Assembly: GCA_000467715.1 (NCBI GenBank)
Contig: AJFK01000113.1
Location: 50,045 to 114,044 of the forward strand
DNA: 64,000 nt
Origin: Hysterium pulicare CBS 123377
Lineage: Eukaryota > Ascomycota > Dothideomycetes > Hysteriales > Hysteriaceae
Reading direction: 5' to 3'
Shown here one piece after another: positions 34,832 through 45,532 of this stretch. Every line of letters starts with the position of its first letter. The stretch's first letter is position 1. A program made the translations under genes and the position numbers. The notes beneath the pieces are model-generated. The model searched no databases, was not told the origin of the DNA, and was given only the letters and a program-made list of their open reading frames with translations.

Positions 34832-36044
34832 TCGGTTTACATCAACCGAAAAAGAAAGACCACTAGACACTAACAAAGCAAGCGTTTAGAGGCAGATGCT
34901 CCCAGGGGCTTAAATAAATCGTCTGATACTCAGAATACCTTCCACTTCTTTGATACCAAACAAAGTATCACATATAACATCCCTCCCACGAGTACTCCGA
35001 CAGTCCACGGAATTGATTCTAAGGCCAATGCCTTCTGACATCGATTCTGATTTAATTTCTTACTGGGGATGTTATGGTTTGCTGTTGAAACTGCTCCGAC
35101 GAGAGTAGTGTCCTTATCATCGTCTGTACCATACACATCGCATTACGGTACCGGTGGGATAATTCTTTTCCTAGTCCGTCTACAGTCCGATTTATGGTGT
35201 GGCCAAAGGCGTCCTGTCTACATGGCGCTTCAAATTCAATAGTCATCAAGGCTCTTCCAGAGTACTTCTGCCCTTCCCTCTTCTCCATCTCTCAAGCTCC
35301 AATTTGTTACTTCAGGTTTGTCTACAAGCCCAAGAAAAGACTTTTTCAAATCGGGGCTCACTCTTCATGCTTTCAGTTGTCGTAGAGCCAAGTCTATGTT
35401 TCAAATACCTACTTAATGCATCTTTGATACTGTCATTTCGGCTTAGATAATAAATTTTTCACTGTCATCTGTGCGCAGAAGCCGCCGGTTCAAACTATTC
35501 GTCTTACCTATTACTCTATTATCACACTCGTCCTATCAGTCAGTGATCCGACTTTCACCAAATGTCAACATATTACGTCTAGTTCTTGCCTTTTACATCG
35601 ATCTATCAGTCCCTATATTTTATTGGCAAATGGTGCGGACTTATGATATTATGTCGAGAAGTCTTATTACAGTTTCCCACACGGGATGTCAAATTCGTTG
35701 TTTTCAGAAGGTGGGTCTGCGCCTACCACCTTCCTTACTACCACTCTACAAAGCCGATTAACAATCTGTAAAAGGCTTCAAGGCAAGTTGCCATCCCTAA
35801 GGTCCTTCGGAAAGCATTGTATAGATTAGGCTCTTTCCCGACTTGAACAGCCCAGGGGGTTCGTAGCACGACGAATAAAGATACCCCGCCATGTTCCTGA
35901 GGACTACGATGCTTACCAGCGACACTATGCTTTGGTCGACAAGTCGATAAACAAATGAAGCATAAGCACCCAACATGCAAGATCAACTTCGAACAAGATA
36001 CACAATCAGGTGCGTCTAAACAGTATGGATTGATTGTCAATTAT
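34832..36044. other. Convergent intergenic region with repeat copy B
   Basis: No gene recognised apart from the repeat. Confidence 0.55.
35686..35884 (+). repeat. MITE-like element, copy B
   Basis: Element of 199 bp, in the same orientation as copy A. Shared blocks include atgtcaaattcgttgttttc, ggtgggtctgcgcctaccac, ctacaaagcc and gcaagttgcc. Its ends are still inverted repeats: the left end reads gtcaaattcgttgt, and the complement of the right end reads tatctttattcgtcgt. Confidence 0.72.
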
Positions 36045-38718
36045 TCACTGATCTTCACTTTCCTCACTTTCCGTTTCCTCGTCCTCAGAACTCTCTTCCT
36101 CTGTCCCCTCGTCATATCCATCTGTACTCTCTCCACTCTCCTCGTCATCCTCCGCCAACCACTCATCCAAACTCTTATCCTTGACGTCCTTCACGCCATT
36201 CATAATTTTCGACGCTAGCCCTGTATCCGCAGGTTTACTAGCACTAGCCGCGCTATCTAGCCTCTCCCCGGCCGTGAGCGTTCTACTTGCATCATAGCTG
36301 CTAGCACCACCACCAACCTCCTCCCTCAATCTGCCATCCGGCTCCTTCCCATCCTCGACCCAATCCGGCAAGTCGCCATATCCTCTCAGCCCACCAACAC
36401 CGCCTTCGTCTCCCACTACCAGACTCGCACTACCCAGTACATATCCCTTACGTGTCTCGCTAGGGCTAGGAGTCTGCGGGACAGGTTTCGGGGCTAGTAG
36501 AAGTAGCGACGCGAGTTGAGTAGAGGAAGGGGTGGCGAGGAGGGCGCGATAGACGCGGGCGCGGTCGCGGAGGTCGTAGGAAGTGTCGTAGCGGGTCAGG
36601 AGAAGGATGTAGTGGTAGAGTGCTGGTATAGGATGAAGTGTTTCAGGTGGGTCTTTCTGCTCTGGTTCCTGTAATCTCGAGTCTAGGTGAGGCTCTCTGA
36701 ATCCTCCTTCCTCTTCATATCCCTCCAGAAGCGAAGGCGAAGGCTTTGGCTCCGTTGGTTTTTGAATTGATTCTGAGGGCCGGTTCGCATTTAGATGCTG
36801 CACATACACTTTCGCGGCGAGTAGTACAATCTGAAGCTTAGCAGCTTCCGCTTCGTCGGCAAACCCCTTCGCAAGGATTCTCAAAACATCTGCTGCGATG
36901 TTGTTTTCGGGGTCCAACCCCGCAAACTCACCAACCAACCAGATTATGCTCGCTCTGGCTTGCGGGCTGGTCGCCGCATCTAAATGCTTCGCTAATCGTA
37001 CCACAGTCGTTCGATGCGCGTCTGGATCGCGTTGAATTAAGTGCCGTATCACTTCTAATGACTCTGCGACGAGATGGGAGTCTGCGCTGCCGATATGCGC
37101 GAGTAGTAAGCGTAGACACCTCGCTGAGGTCTTTGGGCTTGTAACACTAGACTGAGCGCATCGGCCTATTGCTCTCACAGCCTCTCTCACCAATCCTGGG
37201 TCCTGCGACCCGCTACTATGCGAAAAATGACTTAATTCCGCCAGTATCAAACTCTGTAGCCTCTGCGGTACATGCGGAAATATCAAGGTAAGTAATTCGA
37301 GTTTCAGACGCCAAATGTACGGCGCGTCGGTGCTGCGGACCAAGAAATGGTTGTAATATGAGACGAATGCTTCAGGTCGTGCTAAACATACTTGCACGAT
37401 GTTGTAGAGGGCGATGTGTTGGATGTCGACTGCAGAGCGTAGGAGCGATATAAGAGGTCCTATGGCACTATCGAGGTAAGCGGACGTTCCGAGGTAGAGG
37501 TAGCATCTCGCTACTGCTATTACGACTGCGGAGTTGCGGGATTGAAGGAGGGGCGTGCAGGCTTTGAGGAAAAGCTCAAGATCGGGATCCAGTATCACGA
37601 GTTCTTCAGTGTTATGGTTCGTGTCCGCATCCTCGGACTCGCTCTCTGAATCGTAGAAGCCCTTGGTAGTTTTCGTAGATGTAGTTCTAGAGTTGGACTT
37701 CAAGCCGCTCTTCTTCTCCCTCCTAGTCCGCCTCGGAAAGCATTTCCGTGCATAGATCATCATGAGTCTTAACGTAGCCAGTTGACCCCACTCGTCCATG
37801 TCTACCAGTTTGCGTACCAAACCTCTGTAGTGCGGGTGTATGAGCTCCATCCGCTCTGGACATACTTCCAGAAATGCGGCTACTGCTGCTCCGGCAACGA
37901 AGTATTGCTTGTCACCCAGTAGGGTCTCCAAATACTCCAACAACTGCGGCAGTGTTCCCGGGTCCAAAGCGTAACATTTCGGTATTGCCAGCGCCGCGGC
38001 TCTCCTTACATAGGGAGACATATCCCCAGCTCCTCGTTTTATCCCCAAACTAACAATCTGCGATATCACAGGGACTCGTATTCCGGACATCACTCGCAGC
38101 GCAAGAGCACGCAGTTGTGGGTTTGAATCCGTCAAAGATTTCTGAATCGTGTTTATCGAGAGCAAAGCTGTGTCGGGCTCACTTTCGGCATGGTGGAGAA
38201 GGTAGATATACACGAGTTTTTTGACTTCGAGGGAGGGACTGGCGATGTTTTTGATTACGTTGGAGAAGTAGGGCATAGTCGTCGAAAGGGGTTGTCGGTA
38301 TGTCATCTTGGACATAAGCTTCTGTTAGCACCAGTGGACTGGGAGGTTTGAGGTTCAAGGAGGGCCTAGACTAGGAAGGATACAGAATGATGATGTCGTA
38401 CAGTTATTACTCTCCTCAGTCCTTCAAGCACATCTCGTTCTGAGCGACTGTCCAAAAGCTTCTTGAGTTGTGCGGCCGGTAGTACCCTCGTCGACGTCTT
38501 CCGCAAATAGCTCGCATCGCGCGCTGCCTCGAGCGTCAAGTCCCTAGCTGGGGGAATAGAAAAGTGAGCATATGTTGACGGATGCATTTTTAGCATTCAA
38601 AGCCTCCTCCTTGACTTTTTTCAACGGTGGAAGAGGAACCGCAATGCAAGAATTGAAGATTTAGAAAGCGGGGATTACCTGTTTCCAGCATGCTGGAGAT
38701 CCGAGATATGGACTCCAT
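36045..38718 (-). CDS. APL6: AP-3 adaptor complex beta subunit
   Basis: Large beta-adaptin of the AP-3 coat, which sorts cargo from Golgi and endosomes to the vacuole. Three exons: 38718-38679, 38547-38402 and 38306-36045, giving 815 aa. The N-terminus MESISRISSMLETARDLTLE is the AP-3 beta hallmark, which decides this start over upstream in-frame sequence reaching 38859. A HEAT/ARM solenoid follows (VKKLVYIYLLHHAE, SPYVRRAAALAIPKCYALDP, LVRKLVDMDEWGQLATLRLM), with a serine and acidic insertion (YDSESESEDADTN). It ends in a very acidic tail (DEESGESTDGYDEGTEEESS). Adaptin ear domains are absent, as is usual for fungal Apl6. The 268-bp space to the next start on the plus strand is probably a bidirectional promoter. 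Confidence 0.94.
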
Positions 38719-38986
38719 GCTTGCTTGGTTACTTGCAAGGAGCGATACCTGCGGCTGTTTTGTCTCGGAACCTGCAGCAAGGCGTGAAGGAGGTGCGGTT
38801 GTTGCTGCAGGTAGTTGTGTTAGTGGGGGTTTGATGTGACACTCGGAGTGGGATGTCATTCTTCGGAGGTGGAGCTTGGACCTCTATTTTGGTTCACCGT
38901 CCATGTCTCAAGCTATCGGGGAAACTCAATTTTATAGAGAGACTTCCAGATCCAAAGAAATCGAGAAAGGCTTTGAGGACGCAGCG

Positions 38987-39757
38987 ATGGCACCGTCTAA
39001 GCAATTCCTTACACCAACGATCCTCAGCCCACTCACGCTTCCCGGCCTCCTCCACCACGTCCTTACACAATCTCACCTAACATTGTCTCAGACAACTCTT
39101 CTCATCTGTACCGACCGAACCACTTTTCTTCACCAACTCCTTACCTCTATTTCCCAAGAATCTTCATCTAGCATTTTGCCAAGTAGCCAAGAAATCTTAA
39201 CACCAACGCTCCACAACCTCCTCGCCTCTCAAAGAGTCTCGGTCATTTTCTGTGCCTCAGTACAGAGCCTTCTTGCATATCTGTCTGCATTTAAGAGACC
39301 AGTCCCCACTAAAGATCAGATCGAATACTCAGAAGAACCCTCCCAGCTAGTGCTAGTGAACCCGCTAGCTCTGCACGCGACTACGCCGTCATTCTCAGCG
39401 CAAGGATTGTCCCGGACGTTTTCAGCAGCTGTAGAGACTACGAGAAGGAGTGAGATGAGGTTGGTGATTGCAGAGTGTGTAGGGATGGGGCCAAGAAGAC
39501 GGGGTGGGTTTGATGAAGAGTTTGGGGAAGCAGAAGAGGGCCCCGAGATGAGTAGGGATGGAGAGAACGATGGCGTGGGGGATGAGGGAGATGAAGATCC
39601 ATGGGAGCAAGAAGTACCGATCTTGAACGTTTCGGCCAAGAGGTTCGGCGGAGGTAATAGTGAGCGAGGATGGGCTGGACGAACTGTAAAAGCGAAGAGG
39701 GTGGTGGGAAGATGGTGTCGGTTTGAAAGCAGGGACGAGGAAGACGTGTTTACATAG
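38987..39757 (+). CDS. Conserved-looking protein, unknown function
   Basis: Single exon, 256 aa from ATG 38987 (MAPSKQFLTPTILSPLTLPG). An in-frame ATG at 38903 would give 284 aa. The alternating beta/alpha character (TTLLICTDRTTFLHQLLTSI, RVSVIFCASVQSLLAYLSAF, LVLVNPLALHATTPSFSAQG) suggests a Rossmann- or RecA-like fold, but no Walker motif is visible. The C-terminus has an acidic linker, then a block that looks conserved (DPWEQEVPILNVSAKRFGG and WAGRTVKAKRVVGRWCRFE). I do not recognise a named family. Divergent from APL6. Confidence 0.65.
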   Translation: MAPSKQFLTPTILSPLTLPGLLHHVLTQSHLTLSQTTLLICTDRTTFLHQLLTSISQESSSSILPSSQEILTPTLHNLLASQRVSVIFCASVQSLLAYLSAFKRPVPTKDQIEYSEEPSQLVLVNPLALHATTPSFSAQGLSRTFSAAVETTRRSEMRLVIAECVGMGPRRRGGFDEEFGEAEEGPEMSRDGENDGVGDEGDEDPWEQEVPILNVSAKRFGGGNSERGWAGRTVKAKRVVGRWCRFESRDEEDVFT

Positions 39758-41052
39758 GCGGATATCGAGGGGAAAGAAAAGAATCACAATGGGTGCCATC
39801 ATAGATTGTATTGCGAACTCCTTTGACGGTATGAGTCTAGGAGATGGTATTCCACATACTATTGTCCGACTAACCTTAAGGATAGTAGCTTGCTTTCATG
39901 CTCTTCTCAGAGTCTAACTCGGCTTTGTAGACTGGTGGTAAAGAAGGTGGTGGGCGAAGACCCACCCTCCGAAATCAACGAATTTGACACTCCTTGTAAA
40001 GTTCATGAACAGTAACGCCAAATTCCCCGCTTCCAATACTGACGAGAAGCGTCTTGATCTACTTTAAGGAAGAGGGAGGGGAAAACAAGTGGAAAGGAGG
40101 AAAAGGATCAAGGAAGTAAGGGCCTCTGCGCGATATAGCTGAATGGCCATCTCTCCATCCACTTACTCTGTTGTATAAGATTGGCTGAACTCTAGCTTTA
40201 TATAGGGAGAAGATAAGTATATAGCAGGCAACTAAGAACTAGACTATGAGAAAAAGTTTAATTGTACTTCCTCTCTGCCTGCAATTCCGGCCAAAAGCGT
40301 CTATGCCTAGCTCGGAAAACTGGAGAAGGAAAGGTTTAGGCGAGAGTAAAGGCGAAGGCTTAGGCATGGTTAGGTTGGCTGCCTGTACGTCCTGCTGGCG
40401 AAACGAGAAAAGAGCAAAAATAAAGATAGCCGATGACTCGAACCCTAGGCCTTGACTGGCAAAAGTTCAGAGACCCCATCCTCCTATGAAAACATTGTTT
40501 TATCACCGACAGAATGCACGCAGCCAAGGAATCCCCGGCTCTCGCAGACCACCGGGCCAACAGTGGGCTGTTGACAAGATGCTTAGAAAACTAAATGATA
40601 TATATACCTGATGAAGGGGGCGGAAGTGGGGAATTTTGCTGGATGTATGCGGTACTGTCGTCGGTGACGTTATAGGAAGGAGCTGGGAGGTACGCTCTTG
40701 CCTCTTTCCCACCACGTGGTGCCATTACACTCCCCACCCTTATTTTACCAATCAACACGATAATGCCAAGAGAGTAAAAGGAGCTTTCAGAACTTCTTGA
40801 AAGAATTCCATTCTATAAGAGATCGTGAATAGCCTCGTCAAGCTGTATTTCGCTCCTACTCCCTAACACATCTCGATCAGAGAACTCGTAAATTCGTCTA
40901 CCTCGTCAGCAGTCGCATATCCCGTTTTTGGTCCTGCTAGCAACATGGCCATCGTTATACACCAGCTCGAATCTCCATCAAGCTGTCAATTTTCTTGTCT
41001 CCGAGAGATTTCAACACCAAACATGCAACCCACATGAACCATCGCAGCATTT
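39758..41052. other. Intergenic with repeat copy C
   Basis: Apart from the repeat at its left end, no gene was found. A purine-rich stretch lies at about 40070-40120. A tRNA-T-arm-like ggttcgagtc on the minus strand near 40435 has no matching stems. Confidence 0.5.
39793..39990 (-). repeat. MITE-like element, copy C
   Basis: Element of 198 bp on the minus strand, beginning about 36 bp after the stop of the preceding gene. Shared blocks on the minus strand are gtgtcaaattcgttgatttc, ggtgggtcttcgcccaccac, ctacaaagcc and a related right end. Confidence 0.7.
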
Positions 41053-41990
41053 TTACCAGTCCTTCTTGATGTCGAAAGCCCACTCAAATTTCAGATGTGT
41101 TTGGTTGTCGTCGTCAATGAACTTGGAGACTGCGTTGTAGTGGCCGCGAGCAATCATACCGGAAGGCGCAGTTTCTGGCTCGACTGTACGAACAATGAGA
41201 ACAGGCTTCAGCAAAGGACAGTGATGGGGGTGCATAACGTACACTTCTTCTCATAAAGCGGCTTTTCCTCCGTATTCGGGCTGTATGATCCCTGCATTCA
41301 CATCATTAGCGACCCGTCCACAGCCGAGCTTCTCAGGTATACCCACAATCATTTCTTGCATCTTGTTCGACACACCCATCCGCTTGACGTTCTGCACGTA
41401 CTTCATGCCGGACAAGATCTGGTGCTGGACCTTGAATGTAGCCTTCATGCGGAACATAGCACCTTCCTTGATTGTGAAGGGCTTGCCCTTGAGTGTGTCC
41501 AAAGCGCCCGATTCTTTCAAGTCAATGATTATATCGGGTCGTCCCTCGACTTCGAGGCCGAGGGAGAGGATGATGCATTTGCGGGGGTCGTTGGGGTCGG
41601 AAATGTCTTTGCCGCCGCCGATACCGAGTGACTCTTTCCACTTGCGGAGGGATTCGTCGTTTTGATCTACAAAGAAGCAGAGTTAGTAAAAAGAGTGAGA
41701 AGAGATATCCGTGTCTACAATTGCCGCCAAAGCAGAGGTATGATTCCATTAGCATAAAGTAGGGTAATGTGTGCCTGCAAGGCTGAGGAACTATGCAAGA
41801 GGTCTAGTCGAAGCTTCGGTGCTACTAAGATCAGGTGTAGATAAAGCCATATAGACTCGCTGGAATTAAACCCCATCTGGGCAGGTGGCTGCTAACCTAG
41901 CTGATGATATTCATCAATCGTCTTCTTCTCCCCCACCTTGAACCCCGCGGTCTGCTCGGGTGCCAACTCGTCGTCGTGGTGGTCGGCCAT
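41053..41990 (-). CDS. RDI1: Rho GDP-dissociation inhibitor
   Basis: Extracts prenylated Rho-family GTPases from membranes and holds them inactive in the cytosol. Four exons: 41990-41897, 41666-41347, 41291-41243 and 41183-41053, giving 197 aa. The N-terminal regulatory arm (MADHHDDELAPEQTAGFKVG and DEYHQLDQNDESLRKWKESL) is followed by the immunoglobulin-like fold (DPRKCIILSLGLEVEGRPDI, FTIKEGAMFRMKATFKVQHQ). It ends GMIARGHYNAVSKFIDDD and FEWAFDIKKDW, the classic RhoGDI C-terminus. The junction encoding GSYSPNTEEKPLYEKKFEPE is only correct with the donor at 41242. Intron 1 is 230 nt and unusually long. Confidence 0.95.
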
Positions 41991-42329
41991 GGTTGTGGAG
42001 TACGATTGCTAGTAAGGTCAACGGCGTATGACGTGCTTTGGTGTTGAAATACAAGGTGTGGTTGTTTTGAAGTTTTGAAGTAAGCTGAAGTGACTTCAAT
42101 GGGAGGAAGGTCGAGGTGGTTCAATGTTAAAGTTAGTGGGGCAAGGCGGTGAGGCAGCACCTTGTTGGACCAAATGTAAAACAGCAAGGTGAGACCCTTG
42201 ATCAACGCTTCTTCACTTGAAACCCAATCCGTTGCCGAAGACAGAAAAGGATCAACATACAGATCCTATTTATAATACCTTCAGTAGCTAGGTAGTTCAG
42301 CATATGCAGAGAGCATCCAGTGCTTGTTG
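41991..42329. other. Upstream region of RDI1
   Basis: No gene recognised; it presumably holds the RDI1 promoter and 5' leader. Confidence 0.5.
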
Positions 42330-42719
42330 CCGGTAGTCCTAAAGCTATTGAAAAAGCCCGGATATAAGCCGAGCAGGCACGTAGAAGAAAGGAAGCCAGA
42401 GGGGAATTTGCTACCTACCAAAGCGCAACGACGGTACAGGTACAGTGATCAAGGAAACTCACATATTTCCCCCCGAGCTCGAATACCTTACTCCCGAAAG
42501 CCACATCTAGGGACTAGAGCTAAACTAGATTGGATCTTGGTGGATACCGAAAATGGAGAATGGCAATGGGACAGGTGCATGTTGGGCGGTGGAATGAGTG
42601 GACTCGTAAAGCTTGATGATCCAAATAAATGGAACAAAGGCGATACGCTATACTGCTTCCGCGCTCCTCCAAGAGAACTCCTCCTCGACCCCTCGCGGAG
42701 ACGTGATGAAGTTGTGTAG
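42330..42719 (+). pseudogene. Degenerate coding relic
   Basis: Three well-composed peptide pieces occur in order but in different frames, each cut by stops. They are AEQARRRKEARGEFATYQSA after a TAA, VIKETHIFPPELEYLTPESH before a TAG, and a final 60-residue piece with WILVDTENGEWQWDRCMLGG and WNKGDTLYCFRAPPRELLLD ending at a TAG. No GT-AG intron set I tried joins them. This suggests a gene copy damaged by stop codons and frameshifts. The stops are of a kind RIP can create (CAG to TAG, CAA to TAA), but that is inference. Family not recognised. It lies in the divergent space between RDI1 and BQT4. Confidence 0.4.
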
Positions 42720-43260
42720 ACGAGGTGGTGGCCAGAGCGAAAAGGGGACACGCTGGATTGACTCCCGTTCTTGATTCACCCTTCTCCCGTGTAGTTCACC
42801 AAGGACTTTACCAATACAGATAGAGATACAGTCGTGTAAACCAAAAAGAGAAATGCTATATCGAATGCAGAAAAGGTTGGCTGGAAAAGTCTGGGGAAAA
42901 TGCGACCAACCTCTTGCCAGCCACCTCTTAAGCACTTAGCGTGGACATGGATAGCCCAGCCCTTCCGAGTCCCCAATCGCCAAAGCTTTCATTCACCCTT
43001 CTTTTCTACTCCACCTCATCACTCCGCACTCCCAGCTAACATCGTGTTGCGCAATCTCTGCAGCCCGTTTGCATCGGAGTCGCAGTTGCAAGACAACTTT
43101 GGCTCTCGACCAAGCTTGCCAGTGGACTCGGTAGTCGCAGCCGCGAGCTGATCGGATCAATCGTCCATCACCATCTCTCACCACTCTGCCACATACAATC
43201 AGCGCTGTGCGCATCTGATACCCCATTCTCTCTCCGTATTTTAATAAACCATACATCAAC
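42720..43260. other. Upstream region of BQT4
   Basis: No gene recognised. C/T-rich sequence near 43160-43250 looks like a 5' leader. Confidence 0.5.
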
Positions 43261-44745
43261 ATGGTCGCAAAAAGATCATTGCCCGAGAGGCGTAATCCCC
43301 TCATCGAACCCGATAACTCTCCCTCTCGTATGTACACGTAGCGCACTTCCTGGCATCGCAGAATCCATCAACTGACCGCCGCAGATGAAATTCTTGTCGA
43401 AAGACGGCGATTGGGACAGACGAACCTCATTCTAAAAGCCGGTCAGGTCGGCCTGACGAATTCCTCAAGGCCTGAAAATTTGGGCTACTTCGACTACGCG
43501 CATCTACGCGTACCGTTACCAAAGGATCTGGGGGGATCGGGCATTTTCACCCTTGGAAAAGCGACCTCGTACCCCGAATCATATTTTTTGATGGTATAGT
43601 GATGGGTGTAGACCCCCGGTGATGAAGTTCAGTATGGCTAACTGGATATGTTTAGCGGCGAAGCAGCGATGGGTTCATCAGTGCAACTGGAATGTTCAAG
43701 GCCTCATTCCCTTGGGCATCTAGTGCCGAATATGAAGCGGAGGGAAGGTTTCACCGAACATTCCCGTCAGCCGGATCAGAAGAAGTGGCTGGGAGTATTT
43801 GGGGTGCGCCGGAAGAGGGTAAGTGAATTGTTTATACCCGCACCTAAACGAAGTTGGCGAGTAACCTTTTCCTCACACATTCACAGCGCTTCAACTGGCG
43901 GATGATTATGGCATGCGCCAGTGGATCATTGCCTTACTAGACCCTGAACCGATCGAGAAAGGAAACAAGGACAAGCACAACAGCCATATCGCAACACCAC
44001 CAAGATTTGAGGCCACCAAAGCCATGCACACGCCAGCACTTCTCCCACCTACATCTGCCCTGCGCCCGACGCGTAGCAGGACCTCTCGTTCGGCTTCTCC
44101 GAGCAAGATCGCGACACCTAGCCGAAAGATCGCAAGTCCCCGCAAGTCGCGAAAGACCAGAAGCTCAGCGCAACCGGAGGGTGCCGCGCCAGCAGTCCAA
44201 GCTCCCGAATCTGAATCCACCGAGAAAGCATCCAGCAAGCTGCAAGAAGTCATGAATGGTACGCAAGAACCTGAGTCTGTAGCATCCGAGTCTATCAATG
44301 GCGACGCCGTCCGGATTGAAGTTCAAGAAACGGTCGAGCAGAATGGAGAGGTGGAAACAACCACAACGAATGTCAAGATTGACCTCCCCGCAGATTCCGC
44401 GACAATGGATCTCCCAAAGAAGCCGGAGGATATGATCCAGAAGGCGAAGGAAATGGTAGAGGAGGCCAACAAGCTCGAAGGACGCGCGAATGGCGTGAAA
44501 TCAGCATCGAAACGCAAGGCCGATGAATTAGAGCTTGACGAGGAGAGTGAGGATCCCCTAAGCCAACCAGCGAAGAGAGTCAAGGTATTGGAACAACAGG
44601 TGAAGAAGGAGAAGGTCACTGCCAGGGCGCTCATTGGATTGGGAGCGGTTGCAGCTATCGGGTTCGTATACCCTGTTAGAAATTCTCTAGCTAACAATTT
44701 TATGCTAACTTTTACAATAGTACCGCTATCCAGTACTTCTTCTAG
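43261..44745 (+). CDS. BQT4: Bqt4-like inner-nuclear-membrane APSES/KilA-N protein
   Basis: Homologue of fission-yeast Bqt4, which anchors telomeres at the nuclear envelope. Five exons: 43261-43327, 43385-43593, 43656-43818, 43887-44661 and 44721-44745. They sum to 1239 nt, or 412 aa. The APSES/KilA-N fold covers about residues 25-160 ([60 protein letters not shown]). A long disordered Ser/Arg/Pro and acidic linker follows, then a bipartite-type basic signal ([34 protein letters not shown]). A single C-terminal helix ([20 protein letters not shown]) ends the chain, giving tail anchoring in the inner nuclear membrane. The last exon encodes only eight residues but completes this helix. Convergent with NUF2. 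Confidence 0.9.
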
Positions 44746-45532
44746 AAGTACCGCGACACTGCTACCTCCGAATCCTTCCGTGTTCAACCGTGTTTTTCGA
44801 TTCCACGCTGAGAGGCAAACTTCATGTCGTACCTCCACCAAAGGCCGCGGCATGATCTTTGTTCTCCACAGCAGTGTTTTGGCTACTTGTTCCCTTTTCA
44901 ATCCCTTTCCAGATACCACACACATTGTCTTCCCGATCTTCCTTCATCTACGTGTGTTCGGGCGTATGACGGTTTCATGTCCTTCGTGTGTTGTTCTTGA
45001 ATTTTCCCGGCGTTTGCGTAATTAGCACCAGTACTGCACACGCACCCTCCCTCCCCATTTCGGTTGAGGTTGAAAAGCCGCCCCCAAGGTCTCGTAAGGC
45101 TGCCATTGGCGCTACAACGAGACTGGGAAGAGCACGAAGTAGATATCTTGTAATTCGACTCCCTTCATTCGTCACCTCCCAAATCTCGCCTGCATCATCA
45201 TTACACACGCACTCAACTTCAGGTGGCTCACAACTCGATGTCTCCGCCACCAGATACCAAACTAGATAGCCAATTGGTCGAAAGATCTTTCTCGTGGCCG
45301 GCGCAGGCAATCACTGCAATTGTGTAGCCATGGTATTTTGGCAGATCAAGATATCGATTATAGGACTGGAAGAGAGAAATTGAATAAAGGGTTCGTAAGT
45401 AGGTAATCTCATCTACGGTATCACTTCGACCAGCAACACCGTACACCCAATCGTGTCACCAAAAGGATCTCCAAAACGCCCATACACCTTGCCTCCCTGC
45501 GACAAGTGCACATGAGTAGCAATAACACCCTC
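44746..45532. other. Convergent intergenic region BQT4/NUF2
   Basis: 3' regions of both genes; nothing else recognised. Confidence 0.5.

Noticed and set aside
40400-40560. Possible tRNA from ggttcgagtc on the minus strand
   Set aside because: The flanking bases do not form the T stem or acceptor stem, and no D or anticodon arm is found.
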